A stretch of 64,000 bases of DNA from Dorea longicatena (GTDB lineage Bacteria; Bacillota; Clostridia; Lachnospirales; Lachnospiraceae): the NCBI RefSeq assembly GCF_024168045.1, contig NZ_CP100126.1:17501-81500 (forward strand), in the 5' to 3' direction. Below, piece by piece: positions 62,242 through 64,000 of this stretch; position 1 is the first letter of the stretch; each line of letters starts with the position of its first letter. A model generated the notes under the pieces. That model saw only the letters and a program-made list of their open reading frames with translations. It searched no databases and was not told the origin of the DNA. A program made the position numbers and the translations under genes.

Positions 62242-63516
62242 ATGAGGAAAAAGGAAATGATAGCAATGTTGCTGGCAGGAGGACAAGGCAGCAGACTTGG
62301 AGTTCTCACAGCAAAAGTTGCAAAGCCTGCCGTTGCATTTGGTGGTAAGTACCGCATTATTGACTTTCCACTCAGCAACTGCATTAATTCGGGAATCGAT
62401 ACGGTAGGTGTATTGACACAGTACCAGCCATTAAGGTTGAATGCACATATAGGGATTGGTATTCCATGGGATCTTGACAGGAATTACGGAGGCGTAACAG
62501 TGCTTCCGCCATATGAGAGAAGTGGAAGCAGTGAATGGTACTCCGGAACTGCGAATGCGATCTATCAGAACCTGGATTATATGGAGCAGTTTGATCCGGA
62601 TTATGTTCTGATCTTATCGGGAGATCATATTTATAAGATGGATTATGAGGTGATGCTGGATTATCATAAGGCACATAATGCCGATGTAACGATTGCGACA
62701 ATGCCTGTACCGATGGAAGAGGCGAGCCGTTTTGGAATCGTTATCGCAGACGAGGATGGAAGAATTCAGGAGTTCCAGGAAAAGCCGGCAGAGCCGAAGA
62801 GTAACCTGGCATCCATGGGAATTTACATTTTCTCATGGAAAGCGTTGAAAGAAGCGCTTGAGACATTGAAGGACGAGCCGGGATGTGATTTTGGAAAACA
62901 TATCATTCCGTATTGTCACAATAAAGGCGAGAGATTATTTGCATATGAATATAACGGATATTGGAAAGATGTAGGAACATTGGGATCATATTGGGAGGCC
63001 AATATGGAACTGATCGATATTATTCCGGAATTTAATTTGTATGAAGAATTCTGGAAGATATATACCAACAGTGAGATCCTGCCGCCACAGTATATTTCCG
63101 CACAGTCTGTGATAGAAAGAAGCATTATCTGTAACGGGGCAGAAGTGTATGGAGAGGTACATAACAGTATTATAGGATCCGGCGTTATTATAGGAGAAGG
63201 TTCTGTTATCAAGGATTCTATTATTATGAAAGACGCCAGAATTGGAAAGAATTGCGTGGTAGATAAGGCGATCATTGCTGAAAATTGTGTTGTCGGAGAT
63301 AATGTTACATTTGGTATCGGAAGCGATGTGCCGAACAAATTAAAACCGGCGATCTATTCCTTTGGACTGGTTGCTGTGGGTGAAAAATCCGTGATACCGG
63401 ATGGCGTACAGATTGGAAAGAATACTGCTGTCAGTGGCGTAACATCCAAAGAAGATTACCCGGATGGAGTACTGGAAAGTGGCGAAACATTGATAAAGGC
63501 AGGTGGACAGGCATGA
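62242..63516 (+). CDS. glgC: glucose-1-phosphate adenylyltransferase GlgC
   Basis: A 424-aa nucleotidyltransferase that makes ADP-glucose for glycogen. N-terminal [24 protein letters not shown] (regulatory/catalytic loop), [19 protein letters not shown] and [15 protein letters not shown] are present; a left-handed beta-helix ends the protein. Start behind GGGGTGAT. It overlaps glgD by four bases. Confidence 0.96.
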   Translation: MRKKEMIAMLLAGGQGSRLGVLTAKVAKPAVAFGGKYRIIDFPLSNCINSGIDTVGVLTQYQPLRLNAHIGIGIPWDLDRNYGGVTVLPPYERSGSSEWYSGTANAIYQNLDYMEQFDPDYVLILSGDHIYKMDYEVMLDYHKAHNADVTIATMPVPMEEASRFGIVIADEDGRIQEFQEKPAEPKSNLASMGIYIFSWKALKEALETLKDEPGCDFGKHIIPYCHNKGERLFAYEYNGYWKDVGTLGSYWEANMELIDIIPEFNLYEEFWKIYTNSEILPPQYISAQSVIERSIICNGAEVYGEVHNSIIGSGVIIGEGSVIKDSIIMKDARIGKNCVVDKAIIAENCVVGDNVTFGIGSDVPNKLKPAIYSFGLVAVGEKSVIPDGVQIGKNTAVSGVTSKEDYPDGVLESGETLIKAGGQA

Positions 63517-64000
63517 GAGCAGTTGGAATTATTTTAGCAGGTGGTAACAGCAACAAGATGCGTGAACTGACACATAAGAGAGCAGTAGCGGCGATGCCGA
63601 TCGCAGGAAGCTACAGAGCAATTGACTTTGCGCTCAGCAATATGTCAAACTCTCACATTCAGAAGGTGGCAGTTCTGACGCAGTACAATGCACGTTCACT
63701 GAATGAACATCTGAATTCCTCAAAATGGTGGGATTTCGGAAGAAAACAAGGGGGGCTTTATGTATTTACCCCGACGATCACAGCGGAGAACGGATACTGG
63801 TATCGCGGAACGGCAGATGCGATATACCAGAATCTGGATTTCTTAAAACGTTGTCATGAACCTTATGTTATTATTACATCAGGTGATGCAGTATATAAGA
63901 TGGATTATAACAAAGTGCTGGAATATCATATTGCAAAGAAAGCAGATATTACAGTTGTTTGTAAAGAACTTGGTCCGAACGAAGATGCGAGCCGTTTCGG
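63513..64000 (+). CDS. glgD: GlgD subunit of ADP-glucose pyrophosphorylase, 5' part
   Basis: The first 162 codons are in the window. The N-terminus has a weakened loop ([23 protein letters not shown]) compared with GlgC, as is typical for the GlgD partner, then [12 protein letters not shown]. Start ATGA overlaps the glgC stop. GlgC/GlgD form mixed complexes in Firmicutes. The gene runs off the right edge. Confidence 0.93.
   Translation, partial: MRAVGIILAGGNSNKMRELTHKRAVAAMPIAGSYRAIDFALSNMSNSHIQKVAVLTQYNARSLNEHLNSSKWWDFGRKQGGLYVFTPTITAENGYWYRGTADAIYQNLDFLKRCHEPYVIITSGDAVYKMDYNKVLEYHIAKKADITVVCKELGPNEDASRF

Overview
The window is a low-to-moderate GC Firmicutes chromosome segment, most likely from a member of the Lachnospiraceae (Clostridia); the genus cannot be fixed from sequence alone. 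Grounds for this are the tRNA and rRNA type, strong AGGAGG-type ribosome sites, a yybP-ykoY leader and a T-box leader, PPi-type phosphofructokinase, a PotCD fusion, paired GlgC/GlgD, and a DnaD/DnaI-type replication module.

Layout. 1-2474: the 3' two thirds of a 23S rRNA gene followed directly by seven tRNAs (Asp, Val, Tyr, Thr, fMet, Phe, Lys), with no 5S between. 2475-6502: a manganese-type riboswitch, a P-type cation ATPase and an AI-2E-family permease. 7.3-12.7 kb: a JetA-JetB-JetC condensin operon (Wadjet/MksBEF type) with no JetD nuclease beside it. 12.9-18.9 kb: an accessory stretch with a DUF4143 ATPase, an AraC regulator, a 65-aa protein, an MBL hydrolase, a cysteine-rich protein and several gene remnants (ROK kinase, Uma2, MATE). 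18.9-23.8 kb: polyamine uptake (XRE-cupin regulator, PotA with an unusual insertion in its TOBE domain, PotB, PotCD fusion). 23.8-26.8 kb: DUF885 protein and AzlCD. 27.1-31.1 kb: MetNIQ-type importer with an M20 amidohydrolase. 31.2-39.9 kb: T-box/metG, tatD, an Rpn nuclease, a broken symporter, rsmA, citrate synthase, and an alpha/beta hydrolase. 40.3-48.6 kb: an orphan Spo0A C-terminal domain, a two-component system, a methyltransferase, an 815-aa surface protein and queT. 48.8-49.8 kb: a par/Fst-like type I toxin-antitoxin cassette and a 620-bp nest of giant palindromes. 49.8-64 kb: PPi-PFK, asnS, a second two-component system joined to an SbcD/SbcC-like pair, prs, dnaI-like and dnaD, murC, glgC and the start of glgD.

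Three regulatory themes stand out. DnaA-box clusters occur at three places, including directly upstream of the helicase-loader operon and between metG and tatD. A family of GGGGACGG palindromes is scattered through gene ends and in one case seems to supply a ribosome-binding site. RNA-based control is frequent: the Mn riboswitch, the Met T-box, a preQ1-I-like pseudoknot at queT, and an antisense RNA that matches the start region of the small toxin.

The most novel candidates are the 300-bp toxin-antitoxin cassette at 48827-49122, the nested palindromes at 49159-49779, the PotA TOBE insertion, the JetD-less condensin, and a tandem structured element at 39942-40210. All functional names rest on motif recognition by eye; no database search was possible.
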